Origin: CAYONM01 sp964405325
GTDB lineage: Bacteria > Planctomycetota > UBA11346
Direction of reading: 5' to 3'
Length of the DNA: 5,713 nt
Assembly: GCA_964405325.1 (NCBI GenBank)
Contig: CAYONM010000236.1
Coordinates: 1-5,713, forward strand
In this document: in pieces, positions 1 through 5,654 of the stretch
Layout: each line of letters starts with the position of its first letter
How positions within the stretch are numbered: the first letter of the stretch is position 1
Translations under genes and position numbers: made by a program
Notes under the pieces: generated by a model
What the model saw: only the letters and a program-made list of their open reading frames with translations
Told to the model about the DNA's origin: nothing
Databases searched by the model: none

Positions 1-170
1 GGAGCGGTAAGGGCCCGTCAAAAAATAAACATTACATTTCGCTTGATCTTTTGCCGCCCTTCTGCGTTGCTTATCGCTCACATATGCCCGATATGCTCAC
101 TCTTCGCGCCTTGAAGGATCGACAAAATCTCTGCGCGATCTGTAACGTTTATTTCTTTCCGCACCCTAAG
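1..170. repeat. MITE-like palindromic repeat, copy A
   Basis: This is a short non-coding element that folds back on itself. AAATAAAC-A-TTACA at 23-36 is mirrored as TGTAAC-GTTTATTT at 141-154. Further in, TTTTG.CG..CCTTC-like blocks pair. The centre is a CATAT (81-85) / ATATG (91-95) stem with loop GCCCG. The symmetry point is near 88, so the two arms are almost equal in length. The outer part (about 7-22 and 155-170) pairs only loosely, through TAAGGG and CCCTAA. A second copy begins at 5655: 117-142 matches the reverse complement of 5688-5713 exactly, and 148-167 matches that of 5663-5682. No ORF or transposase is present, so if it moves it must be mobilised in trans. The left limit is uncertain because the window begins within or at the edge of the element. 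Confidence 0.8.
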
Positions 171-181
171 GCCGGGATAAT
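152..181 (+). promoter_or_regulatory. possible promoter at the inner edge of repeat A
   Basis: GATAAT at 176-181 differs from the sigma-70 -10 consensus at one position. It lies 18 bases after TTTCTT (152-157), which is a poor -35 hexamer. The same hexamer pair with the same 18-base spacing occurs at the inner edge of the second repeat copy, facing the lipoprotein gene. If used, it would transcribe gene 1 with an untranslated leader of about 170 bases that includes the hairpins described next. The -10 match and its conservation are seen; promoter activity is inferred and the weak -35 is against it. Confidence 0.3.
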
Positions 182-202
182 GGCAGCTTGCTGCCCCGGC
201 CT
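169..202 (+). promoter_or_regulatory. strong bulged hairpin in the gene 1 leader
   Basis: The outer stem AGGCCGG (169-175) pairs with CCGGCCT (196-202), and the inner stem GGCAGC (182-187) pairs with GCTGCC (190-195) around a two-base loop. That makes 13 GC-rich base pairs with a single bulge, which is exactly the GATAAT hexamer at 176-181. No T-run follows, so it is not a standard terminator. It abuts the repeat element and may be part of its boundary or of the leader of gene 1. Confidence 0.5.
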
Positions 203-242
203 GAAGGCGTGAGCCCCTGCCAAATTAAAGGCGGTCTTGCAT

Positions 243-315
243 GTGGTTGGTGACTCGCTTAGTCTGCGGCCCGAGTTGGTTCTCTGTGGACAAAGCGACT
301 CAGCGATCCAACCAC
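243..315 (+). promoter_or_regulatory. long two-part inverted repeat upstream of gene 1
   Basis: GTGGTTGG at 243-250 is the exact reverse complement of CCAACCAC at 308-315. Nested inside, GACTCGCTTAGTC (252-264) matches the reverse complement of GACAAAGCGACTC (289-301) at 11 of 13 positions. The left inner block is itself a small dyad (GACT at 252-255, AGTC at 261-264). The structure ends 43 bases before the start codon of a DNA-binding protein. It could be an operator for autoregulation or an RNA hairpin in the leader. The symmetry is seen; the role is inferred. Confidence 0.45.
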
Positions 316-358
316 TCCTCGAGCAACCAACATCCTCTGAAATTCGAAAATTAGCGAG

Positions 359-1522
359 ATGGCAAAGACTCTCCAAGACGCGGTCATAGAATATCTATCC
401 CAGCACAATCTGAGCAACAAAGCCTTGGCTGAGCGGACTGGGGTCAGCTACCCAACCATTTTGGCTATCGTCAAAAAGGGTGGCATACCTCGTAAACGAG
501 ATCATCGAGAAGCGTTACGCAAGACACTGAAGCTGGACGAAGATGGTTGGGGACTCCTACTGGCCAACAGCGGCCGCGATGGCTTGGAAGTACCCGACCA
601 CGGCCCGCTCACCCTGCAGCAACTCGTAGCCAAACGCCTGTATGCCAAAGGCTTTACCGAACAAAGCCTGGCCGATGCCACCGATGTCCCCTATGCCACC
701 ATCAGCGGTATCACCCGTAAGGGTGCTATACCTCGTCGCGATACCCTGAAGTGCATCACCGATACCCTGGGGATCGACGACGATACGACGTCTGCCGCCG
801 TGACGGTGAGCCGCACTACGCGTGGCGACAGCGGCCCCAGTCGCGCCATCGAGATTCCCAGCTTTGTCGATCTGTTCAGCCGCCATCTGGCTGAGACCGG
901 CAAGACCATGGGTGAGTTCGCCAAGCAACACGACTTGCCGTACCTGACCCTCAGCCGTCTGACCACTGCTGGTGTGGTGCCGGAAGATGATCGCATACTG
1001 ACCCTGTTAGGCGAGGTGCTGCACATCGATCGCTCGGTCCTACTGGCCTCCATCAAGCGTACCGCTTCAGGTGAGGATCAGAGCTCCATCGCCATGCGCG
1101 GACATCATCCCATTCCGCCCAATGCCAATCCGCTGCAAAAGTCTCTGATCGGTCTGATGAATCGCGAGGGCCTGACCATCAAGGCGATGAGCAAGGACTG
1201 TGGTCTCAGCCAGCTGACCATGGCCAAGTTCATCAAGGGCGAGAGCGTTCCCAGCCGCACCGGCACGCATCGCAAGCTGCAACGACTGCTGCACCTGGAT
1301 CAGCACGCTTATATGGCCCTGATCTCCCCCGATGCCGAAGAGCACCTGACCCGTTCCGCCGCCGCCATGGCAACCCGACTGGAAGAAGAGAGTCAGGCTG
1401 AGGAGGATTACGATGAAGAGGTCAGCAGCGAAGTGCAGGAATTCATCGGTCTGTTCCAACAGCTGACCGACCAACAACAGAACGCCCTGCGGCACTTCTT
1501 GTACAGCATGGTCAAGCAGTAG
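359..1522 (+). CDS. four-module XRE-like helix-turn-helix DNA-binding protein
   Basis: The protein has 387 residues and no membrane segment or signal peptide, so it is probably cytoplasmic. It contains four related helical modules at about residues 5-60, 86-141, 169-224 and 259-315. Each follows the pattern of a hydrophobic helix, then KALAERTGVSY.TI..I-type HTH residues, then G-(I/V)P, a charged stretch and a closing hydrophobic-D helix (LKLDED, LGIDDD, LHIDRS, LHLDQH). Modules 1 and 2 are closest (about 40% identical by eye); 3 and 4 are more diverged. Residues 341-357 are strongly acidic. The tail, about 358-387, is helical (QEFIGLFQQLTDQQQNALRHF) and resembles the C-terminal tails seen after HTH domains in some XRE regulators, possibly for oligomerisation. 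ATG 359 is forced: an in-frame TGA lies at 338-340 and the next Met is residue 184. The Shine-Dalgarno is poor (GCGAG directly abuts the ATG). Role as a regulator or nucleoid-type DNA binder is inferred from the HTH modules; the target is unknown. Confidence 0.9.
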   Translation: MAKTLQDAVIEYLSQHNLSNKALAERTGVSYPTILAIVKKGGIPRKRDHREALRKTLKLDEDGWGLLLANSGRDGLEVPDHGPLTLQQLVAKRLYAKGFTEQSLADATDVPYATISGITRKGAIPRRDTLKCITDTLGIDDDTTSAAVTVSRTTRGDSGPSRAIEIPSFVDLFSRHLAETGKTMGEFAKQHDLPYLTLSRLTTAGVVPEDDRILTLLGEVLHIDRSVLLASIKRTASGEDQSSIAMRGHHPIPPNANPLQKSLIGLMNREGLTIKAMSKDCGLSQLTMAKFIKGESVPSRTGTHRKLQRLLHLDQHAYMALISPDAEEHLTRSAAAMATRLEEESQAEEDYDEEVSSEVQEFIGLFQQLTDQQQNALRHFLYSMVKQ

Positions 1523-1542
1523 GCGGCAGGGCCGCCTGCTGC
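1516..1542 (+). other. hairpin spanning the gene 1 stop codon
   Basis: Bases 1516-1527 and 1531-1542 form a 12-pair stem with an AGG loop, with one T-G wobble at 1520/1538. The core is AGGCGGC / GCCGCCT. The TAG stop (1520-1522) lies inside the left arm. No T-run follows, so termination is left to the later hairpin. It may protect the 3' end of the mRNA or affect release at the stop codon; this is inference. Confidence 0.5.
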
Positions 1543-1552
1543 TTGCCGTCTC

Positions 1553-1586
1553 CAGTCGACAGCCATCGATCGATGCTTGCCGACTG
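1553..1586. promoter_or_regulatory. 34-bp hyphenated dyad with a perfect 12-bp core
   Basis: CATCGATCGATG (1564-1575) is a perfect palindrome. It is flanked at equal distance by CAGTCG (1553-1558) and CGACTG (1581-1586), all sharing one symmetry centre at 1569.5. Of the five spacer pairs, two also match, so 28 of 34 positions are symmetric. It sits between the gene 1 stop codon and its terminator. It could be an RNA hairpin or a dimer-type protein binding site. The symmetry is certain; the function is unknown. Confidence 0.5.
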
Positions 1587-1592
1587 TGCCTG

Positions 1593-1621
1593 TCCGTCCC
1601 AGAAGGGACGGATATTTTTTT
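1593..1621 (+). terminator. Rho-independent terminator of gene 1
   Basis: TCCGTCCC (1593-1600) pairs with GGGACGGA (1605-1612) around an AGAA loop and is followed by TATTTTTTT (1613-1621). This is a classic intrinsic terminator 71 bases past the gene 1 stop codon. In the reverse direction an A-run precedes the stem and no T-run follows, so it should not terminate transcripts arriving from hrpB. Confidence 0.88.
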
Positions 1622-1640
1622 GGGCCTTGTGGAGACAGCC

Positions 1641-1775
1641 TCAGATTACAAACCGGGCGACACGTGCAGACAAACCGGTCGGCGCTCGGTTTTCGGCTCT
1701 TTCTTCTACTGCGTTCCCGTCGGCACCGCCGGATCCTCGCTGGCCAGGGTCAGGCTGAGGCACAGGCAAGCTCAT
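1641..1775 (-). CDS. doubtful small ORF, 44 residues
   Basis: On the minus strand ATG at 1775-1773 opens a 44-codon frame ending in TGA at 1643-1641. The product begins MSLPVPQPDPGQRG and ends SARVARFVI; it matches nothing I recognise and has no membrane segment. In its favour, AAGGA lies eight bases before the ATG, and the ATG overlaps (ATGA) the stop of a nine-codon frame (ATG 1801-1799, product MTPIQGSQP) that has its own AAGGA five bases upstream. This looks like a coupled leader peptide plus small ORF, placed downstream of hrpB on the same strand. Against it, the composition is low-complexity and the duplicated start region may simply reflect a short direct repeat. Most likely non-coding, but worth recording. 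Confidence 0.2.
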   Translation of the reverse strand: MSLPVPQPDPGQRGSGGADGNAVEERAENRAPTGLSARVARFVI

Positions 1776-1812
1776 GGTTGGGATCCTTGAATGGGAGTCA
1801 TGGTGATCCTTG
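1772..1812. repeat. short tandem-like direct repeat
   Basis: TCATGGT-TGG-GATCCTTG (1772-1789) recurs as TCATGGT-GATCCTTG (1798-1812), differing only by the three-base insertion TGG. On the minus strand each copy reads AAGGATC...CCATGA, so the repeat duplicates a Shine-Dalgarno-plus-ATG arrangement. Confidence 0.55.
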
Positions 1813-1813
1813 C

Positions 1814-1846
1814 TTCGGCAACCTGGTTACCGTAACCGATGCCGAG
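1814..1846. other. hairpin in the intergenic region
   Basis: GGTTAC (1825-1830) and GTAACC (1832-1837) form a perfect six-pair dyad around one base. Outside it TTCGGCA (1814-1820) pairs with TGCCGAG (1840-1846), with one T-G wobble, separated from the inner stem by small unequal internal loops. Neither strand has a T-run after it, so a terminator role is unlikely. Confidence 0.4.
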
Positions 1847-1895
1847 CGACTGACTGGCCAGTAAAGTGGTGGGATCACCGCAGATGGCGACCCAG

Positions 1896-1968
1896 CTGGT
1901 ACTGACCGGATGCAGCAGGCCCGATTGAACGACTGGGGGGCCTGGTACCCAGTCAGCTGTATGCAGCA
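1896..1968. repeat. degenerate direct repeat CTGGTAC...ATGCAGCA
   Basis: CTGGTAC at 1896-1902 is followed by ATGCAGCA at 1910-1917. The same two blocks recur in the same order at 1942-1948 and 1961-1968, with 7 and 12 bases between them respectively. The pair lies just past the hrpB stop codon. It may be a decayed duplication; no function can be assigned. Confidence 0.3.
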
Positions 1969-1975
1969 CGACCGG

Positions 1976-4438
1976 TCAGCGCCGTCGCTTGCCACCGGAA
2001 CCGCATGGCTCGGCGCTTGCCGGGTTCTCAGGCCAGGGATGTTTCGGGTAGCGGCCGCGCAAATCCTTGCGGACCAGTTGGTAACTGCCGTGCCAGAAGC
2101 CGGGCAGGTCGTCGGTCACCTGTTGGACCCGGCCGTTGGGGGCCAAGAGATGCAGCACCAGGGGACGACCGAGGAGGGTTGGGGTCGTGGTCAGGCCGAA
2201 GCATTCCTGAATACGCGCTGCCAGCACCGGACCAGGATCGGCTTCGTAGTCGATGGTCTGCAGCCGGCCGCTGGGCAGACGGAAAGCAGCCGGAGCTTGC
2301 TGCTCGATCGTCTGGAGGAGCTCCCACGGCAACCATCCTTGGACCAAACCCAGCCAATCGGCAGCCAGGACCTGGGCACGAGACCTGGCCTGCTGACAAG
2401 CATCGTGCAGGCAATCCGCCAACAGACTGGTCGCATCGCTCAGCGCACCGCAATAACGGGCGCGAGCCAACCATGGCCCGAAACTGGCATGCTCGCTTGC
2501 GAGTCGATCGACCTGGGGGAGCAAGGCCTGATACAGGCAATCGGCGATGGCTGTCGGGGAGACGTCGCTCTGGCTCAGCTGGCGCAGATCCAGACGGCCG
2601 AAACGCAGCACGCGGGTGGCGCGGATCCGGTCTTGGCCCGGATCGTAACGCAGCAGGTCATGTGACTGGAAACGCTCAGGATGAACGTCCTGCAGCAGCT
2701 CCTCGGAACAGGGCAGGCCGATGCGCAAGACGGTGCGCTTGCCGGCGCGGCCACGCAGTTGGGTGATGCCCAGGGCCAGAAGCGGCTCCTGGTCACGGCG
2801 GCCCGGTGGCAGGAAGCAGTGGCTCTGCTCGTCGATCTGGACCACCGCACCGCTGGCCAGGCGAATCCGGTTGGCACCGGGAGCAGTGCGCACCGCCACG
2901 CGATCGGGCCAGGCCTGGAGCAGCAGCCGCTGCACATCGGAACCTTGCTCGCGATTCCGGTGGACCAATCGGCGCAGGTCCGCGGCCACCCGTTTCACCT
3001 CTGCCAGGCTGCGACGATCCGCATCACCAGTCCCATGGCCGAAGACCATGGCCAGGCGTCGACTGATGTCGTCCAGCTCGCCATCGCGACCGGCGTGACG
3101 GTGGATCATATCGCGCTCGCTCAGGATCGCGGCCAGGGTCGCTGCGGTGTCGGCCAGACCCAGTTGTTCACCCCACAGCAGCAGGCTGGCCAGGCGCGGG
3201 TGAACCGGCATGGCGCAAGCCCGATGCCCCAGTTGATTCAGTGAACCGTCCGCTTGCAGCAGGCCTAACGCGGCCAATTCCGCCGCTGCTGTATCCAGGC
3301 GCTCGGTGGCAGGCGCTTCGAACCATCCGAAGGCGTGTGGATCCGTGCCCCACCACGCCTTGAGCTCAGCAACGATGGGCACGGGATCCTGGCGCTGGAC
3401 CGCCGGGGTCAGCGCAGCAGGTCGTCGCTGTTGTGCCAGCTTGGACCACAGCCGAATGCAGACTCCGGGCCCCTGGCGACCGGCACGGCCCTGGCGCTGA
3501 TCGGCCGAGAACTGCGGGCAATGCTCCAAATGCAGGACCTCGAAGCCGTGTTCCACATCGAAACGATCGACCCGGTGCTGGCCGGCATCGATCACCAGAC
3601 GAACGCCAGGCACGGTCAACGAGGTCTCGGCCAGATTGGTCGCCAAGACCACACGTGGCCGGCTGTGCTGTTGCAACACCGCGTCCTGTTCTGGGGGTGG
3701 TTGTGAGCCGTGCAGGGTCTGGACCTGGTAGCGATCTTGGTCCTGCAAGCGGTCCTGGCAGGCACGGATTTCGCCCAGGCCGGGCAAAAAGACCAGAACA
3801 TCGCCGGTTTCAGCAGGTTCACGAGCATGCTGTTGGAGCGCCCGGAATACCTGCTCGGCAAGCGCTTCCCGCGGTTTGCCTGGCTGGTAGATGGTATGGA
3901 TCGGATAACGGTCACCCGGCACGGTAAACACCGGCGCCTGCAAATAGGCATGCAGGCGATCGGTCTCCATGGTCGCCGACATCACCAGCAGCTTCAGGTC
4001 TTCGCGCAAGGTGCCGCGCAATTCGTGCAACCAGGCCAGCAGCAGATCCAGAGCAACGCTGCGTTCATGAAATTCGTCCAGAATGACACCGCCGATGCCC
4101 TCCAGGTAGGGATCGCGATGCAGCCGCCGCAACAGAATGCCTTCGGTGCAGTACCACAGCCGGGTCTGGGCCGTCCCCTGACTTTCGAAGCGGGTCTTAA
4201 AGCCGATTGTTTCGCCAAGGGTCCAGCCCTGCTCCTGCGCCACCCGCCTCGCCAGGGCGCGGGCGGCAACCCGCCGCGGTTGCAAGACCAACAGATCGCC
4301 GTCCACCTGCGGCAGCAGCGCTGGCGGCAGACGAGTACTTTTGCCGGCCCCCGGAGTGGCGGTCAGTATGAGACAGGCGTGTTGCTGCCAGGCGCCGAGG
4401 ATGGCGTCCAGATGCGCATCGATGGGAAGGAGCTGCAC
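1976..4438 (-). CDS. hrpB: ATP-dependent RNA helicase HrpB (DExH box)
   Basis: The 820-residue product is full length for HrpB (E. coli HrpB is about 810). Superfamily 2 motifs appear in order: Walker A TPGAGKST (28-35, Lys33), motif Ia QPRRVAARALARR (53-65), YCTEGILLRRL (96-106), DEFH (121-124), SAT (154-156), VLVFLPG (214-220), TNLAETSLTVPGV (267-279) and QRQGRAGR (314-321, arginine finger region). All catalytic residues are intact. A helicase-associated middle region follows. The HrpB-specific C-terminal domain ends in FWHGSYQLVRKDLRGRYPKH (781-800) and a basic KRRR tail. ATP hydrolysis and nucleic-acid unwinding follow from the family; the physiological substrate of HrpB is poorly defined. 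The start is GTG at 4438-4436, chosen because no earlier in-frame start follows the upstream in-frame stop, and LLPIDAHL aligns with the usual HrpB N-terminus. AGGA lies 12 bases upstream, slightly distant. The gene begins 19 bases after the lipoprotein stop, so co-transcription is likely. Confidence 0.97.
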   Translation of the reverse strand: MQLLPIDAHLDAILGAWQQHACLILTATPGAGKSTRLPPALLPQVDGDLLVLQPRRVAARALARRVAQEQGWTLGETIGFKTRFESQGTAQTRLWYCTEGILLRRLHRDPYLEGIGGVILDEFHERSVALDLLLAWLHELRGTLREDLKLLVMSATMETDRLHAYLQAPVFTVPGDRYPIHTIYQPGKPREALAEQVFRALQQHAREPAETGDVLVFLPGLGEIRACQDRLQDQDRYQVQTLHGSQPPPEQDAVLQQHSRPRVVLATNLAETSLTVPGVRLVIDAGQHRVDRFDVEHGFEVLHLEHCPQFSADQRQGRAGRQGPGVCIRLWSKLAQQRRPAALTPAVQRQDPVPIVAELKAWWGTDPHAFGWFEAPATERLDTAAAELAALGLLQADGSLNQLGHRACAMPVHPRLASLLLWGEQLGLADTAATLAAILSERDMIHRHAGRDGELDDISRRLAMVFGHGTGDADRRSLAEVKRVAADLRRLVHRNREQGSDVQRLLLQAWPDRVAVRTAPGANRIRLASGAVVQIDEQSHCFLPPGRRDQEPLLALGITQLRGRAGKRTVLRIGLPCSEELLQDVHPERFQSHDLLRYDPGQDRIRATRVLRFGRLDLRQLSQSDVSPTAIADCLYQALLPQVDRLASEHASFGPWLARARYCGALSDATSLLADCLHDACQQARSRAQVLAADWLGLVQGWLPWELLQTIEQQAPAAFRLPSGRLQTIDYEADPGPVLAARIQECFGLTTTPTLLGRPLVLHLLAPNGRVQQVTDDLPGFWHGSYQLVRKDLRGRYPKHPWPENPASAEPCGSGGKRRR

Positions 4439-4457
4439 GTCGCGACGGTGTCCTGGT

Positions 4458-5516
4458 TCAGCGCAACTGGTAGACGACGATCATCAGATCCTTGCTGTCG
4501 CTCTTGGTCTCGGAGGGCACCTCGAAGCACAACTTGTCGCCATCGCTACTCCATTGCGGCCTGGCGGCGTCCTGAGCCACCTCGCGGATGACGCCGCCGC
4601 CATCGGCATGGACCAGCACCACATTGTTGCCGGAATCGGCGCCGGCGATGATGGGGAGGGTTGGATGCGCATCGCCCCAGTAGCCCTTGGGCAGGATGAC
4701 CACCGGTTCGGCACCGGGCTCGGGAATATGCACCAGTTCGCAGTCGGCCTGCCACCAGGGCTGCTCGGCCGGAGGCGTCTCCAGCAGCCGCGTGGCGATC
4801 ACCCCACCCTGCGGTGTCCAGCGGGCTTCAACACAGGCCGGCACCAACTGGGTTGGCGCATCCGGCCAGCGGATCACCAGCTCTCCCAAGCCCGCATGGC
4901 CGGTCCAATGGTCCTCGGCAATCACCGGCAGGCTCTGTACGATCATCCCAGCGCCATTGCGCTGCGGGGCGGGAAAAAAGGCTTCATCGTAGGGTTGGCC
5001 ATTGCCCAATTCGTCGTAAACACGGATGGTATTGGCCGACTGCACCACGATCTTGCCTTGCCACGGTCGCGGCCGCCAACCGCTGGCATCTGCCAGATCC
5101 CGTGGATTGGTGATGCCGGTGCCTGGTTTCACATCGAACAACCGGATACTCTGCGAAGGCATGATGATGCGTCCCTCATCAGTTTTCGTGAACCACTCCT
5201 CATCACCGACAGCAATCAGGTTGTCGCTCATCCAGACCGGGTGCCCTGGTCGGCGAGCGTTGTCCAGACGGAATTGCTGACGAGCACCTTCACGCAGCAA
5301 GGTCAAGCCGCGACCCCAGCGCGCCAGGATCCACGAACCACTGGGCGACCAGGAGGCCTGGGGATCGGGATCGGCAAGGCGGAGTCGGTAGCGACGCAAC
5401 TGGAGGAGATCGTCACCGTTTACGGTGGCTCGGCTGGATGAACCGCAAGCTGTCAGCAGCACTGCGGCAAGCAGCACGAGGACGACGGTGATCGGATTGA
5501 AAAGGGCAAAACGCAT
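4458..5516 (-). CDS. lipoprotein with TolB/WD40-like beta-propeller repeats
   Basis: This 352-residue protein starts with a short hydrophobic signal sequence (VVLVLLAAVL, 11-20) and a lipobox LTAC (21-24), so lipidation and cleavage at Cys24 are expected. Gly at +2, rather than Asp, favours outer-membrane sorting. Repeated propeller-type strands follow the W-(S/T)-x-x-G pattern: ASWSPSGSWILARW (54-67), PVWMSDNLIAVG (93-104), ARWTPQGGVIATR (231-243) and PQWSSDGDKLCFEV (320-333). These resemble PD40/TolB-like blades. The specific function is unknown; a scaffold or binding role at the envelope is an inference. ATG 5516-5514 gives a proper signal peptide, and GGAAG lies eight bases upstream. It precedes hrpB on the same strand by 19 bases, but I know of no functional link between the two. 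A generic periplasm-facing lipoprotein of a PQQ/WD40-type fold is the main alternative. Confidence 0.85.
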   Translation of the reverse strand: MRFALFNPITVVLVLLAAVLLTACGSSSRATVNGDDLLQLRRYRLRLADPDPQASWSPSGSWILARWGRGLTLLREGARQQFRLDNARRPGHPVWMSDNLIAVGDEEWFTKTDEGRIIMPSQSIRLFDVKPGTGITNPRDLADASGWRPRPWQGKIVVQSANTIRVYDELGNGQPYDEAFFPAPQRNGAGMIVQSLPVIAEDHWTGHAGLGELVIRWPDAPTQLVPACVEARWTPQGGVIATRLLETPPAEQPWWQADCELVHIPEPGAEPVVILPKGYWGDAHPTLPIIAGADSGNNVVLVHADGGGVIREVAQDAARPQWSSDGDKLCFEVPSETKSDSKDLMIVVYQLR

Positions 5517-5654
5517 GACGCATGCTTCCAGCCAGAGGGAGTCGAATCAAGGTGGAGAGCTGGCAATGACGGTCCGGTGTTGCGCCGGCCATGCATCCAA
5601 CCAAGCCCTGCTTGCTCAACAGCCGAATCAGCGCCATTCTTGAAGGTGATTATC
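5517..5654 (-). promoter_or_regulatory. leader of the lipoprotein-hrpB unit with a possible repeat-borne promoter
   Basis: Reading leftward, GATAAT (5654-5649) stands 18 bases after TTTCTT (5678-5673) of the adjacent repeat copy, the same arrangement as in front of gene 1. A second, weak candidate is TTGATT (5552-5547), which has no good -10 at the usual distance. GGAAG eight bases before the ATG of the lipoprotein gene serves as ribosome binding site. Small dyads (CAAGC/GCTTG near 5605) are present but weak. Promoter use is inferred only. Confidence 0.3.

Larger units (their letters stand above)
1622..1975. other. intergenic region between convergent genes, no convincing gene
   Basis: About 350 bases separate the gene 1 terminator from the hrpB stop codon. 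I find no tRNA, no recognisable protein fragment and no T-tailed hairpin that would end the hrpB transcript. The stretch holds a short direct repeat (1772-1812), a hairpin around GGTTACCGTAACC (1814-1846), a degenerate pair of CTGGTAC...ATGCAGCA blocks (1896-1968), and two very short minus-strand ORFs with Shine-Dalgarno-like sequences. It may contain a decayed gene, a small RNA or a small protein gene; nothing in the sequence settles this. Confidence 0.5.

Noticed and set aside
1..170. Repeat A as a tRNA, small RNA gene or CRISPR fragment.
   Set aside because: There is no cloverleaf, no regularly spaced direct repeats and no promoter-terminator pair; the fold-back symmetry and second copy fit a MITE-like repeat better.
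149..376. A minus-strand frame of 75 codons across repeat A and the gene 1 leader.
   Set aside because: It runs through the repeat and inverted repeats, overlaps the gene 1 start, and its product looks like random translation.
1593..1621. Bidirectional terminator serving hrpB as well.
   Set aside because: On the minus strand the stem is preceded, not followed, by the homopolymer run, and CAGGCACAG follows it.
1543..1864. Plus-strand frames of 71 and 95 codons after gene 1.
   Set aside because: Both run through the intrinsic terminator and its T-run and have no homology that I recognise.
1772..1969. A 65-codon minus-strand frame in phase with hrpB after its TGA, suggesting a stop-codon readthrough extension.
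   Set aside because: The HrpB C-terminus (YPKHPWPENP plus a basic tail) is already complete, the start would be GTG without a Shine-Dalgarno, and the extension resembles no HrpB sequence.
1910..2766. Long plus-strand open frames (about 250 codons each) opposite the 3' part of hrpB.
   Set aside because: They mirror the hrpB reading frame and lack convincing starts or protein features.
4438..4447. Perfect 10-bp palindrome CGTCGCGACG at the hrpB start.
   Set aside because: Short GC palindromes are frequent in DNA of this composition, and nothing else supports a function.
4341..5441. A 366-codon open frame on the plus strand over the lipoprotein gene and the 5' end of hrpB.
   Set aside because: It is antisense to two genes with clear protein motifs; high GC leaves such frames open by chance, and its product has no recognisable domain.
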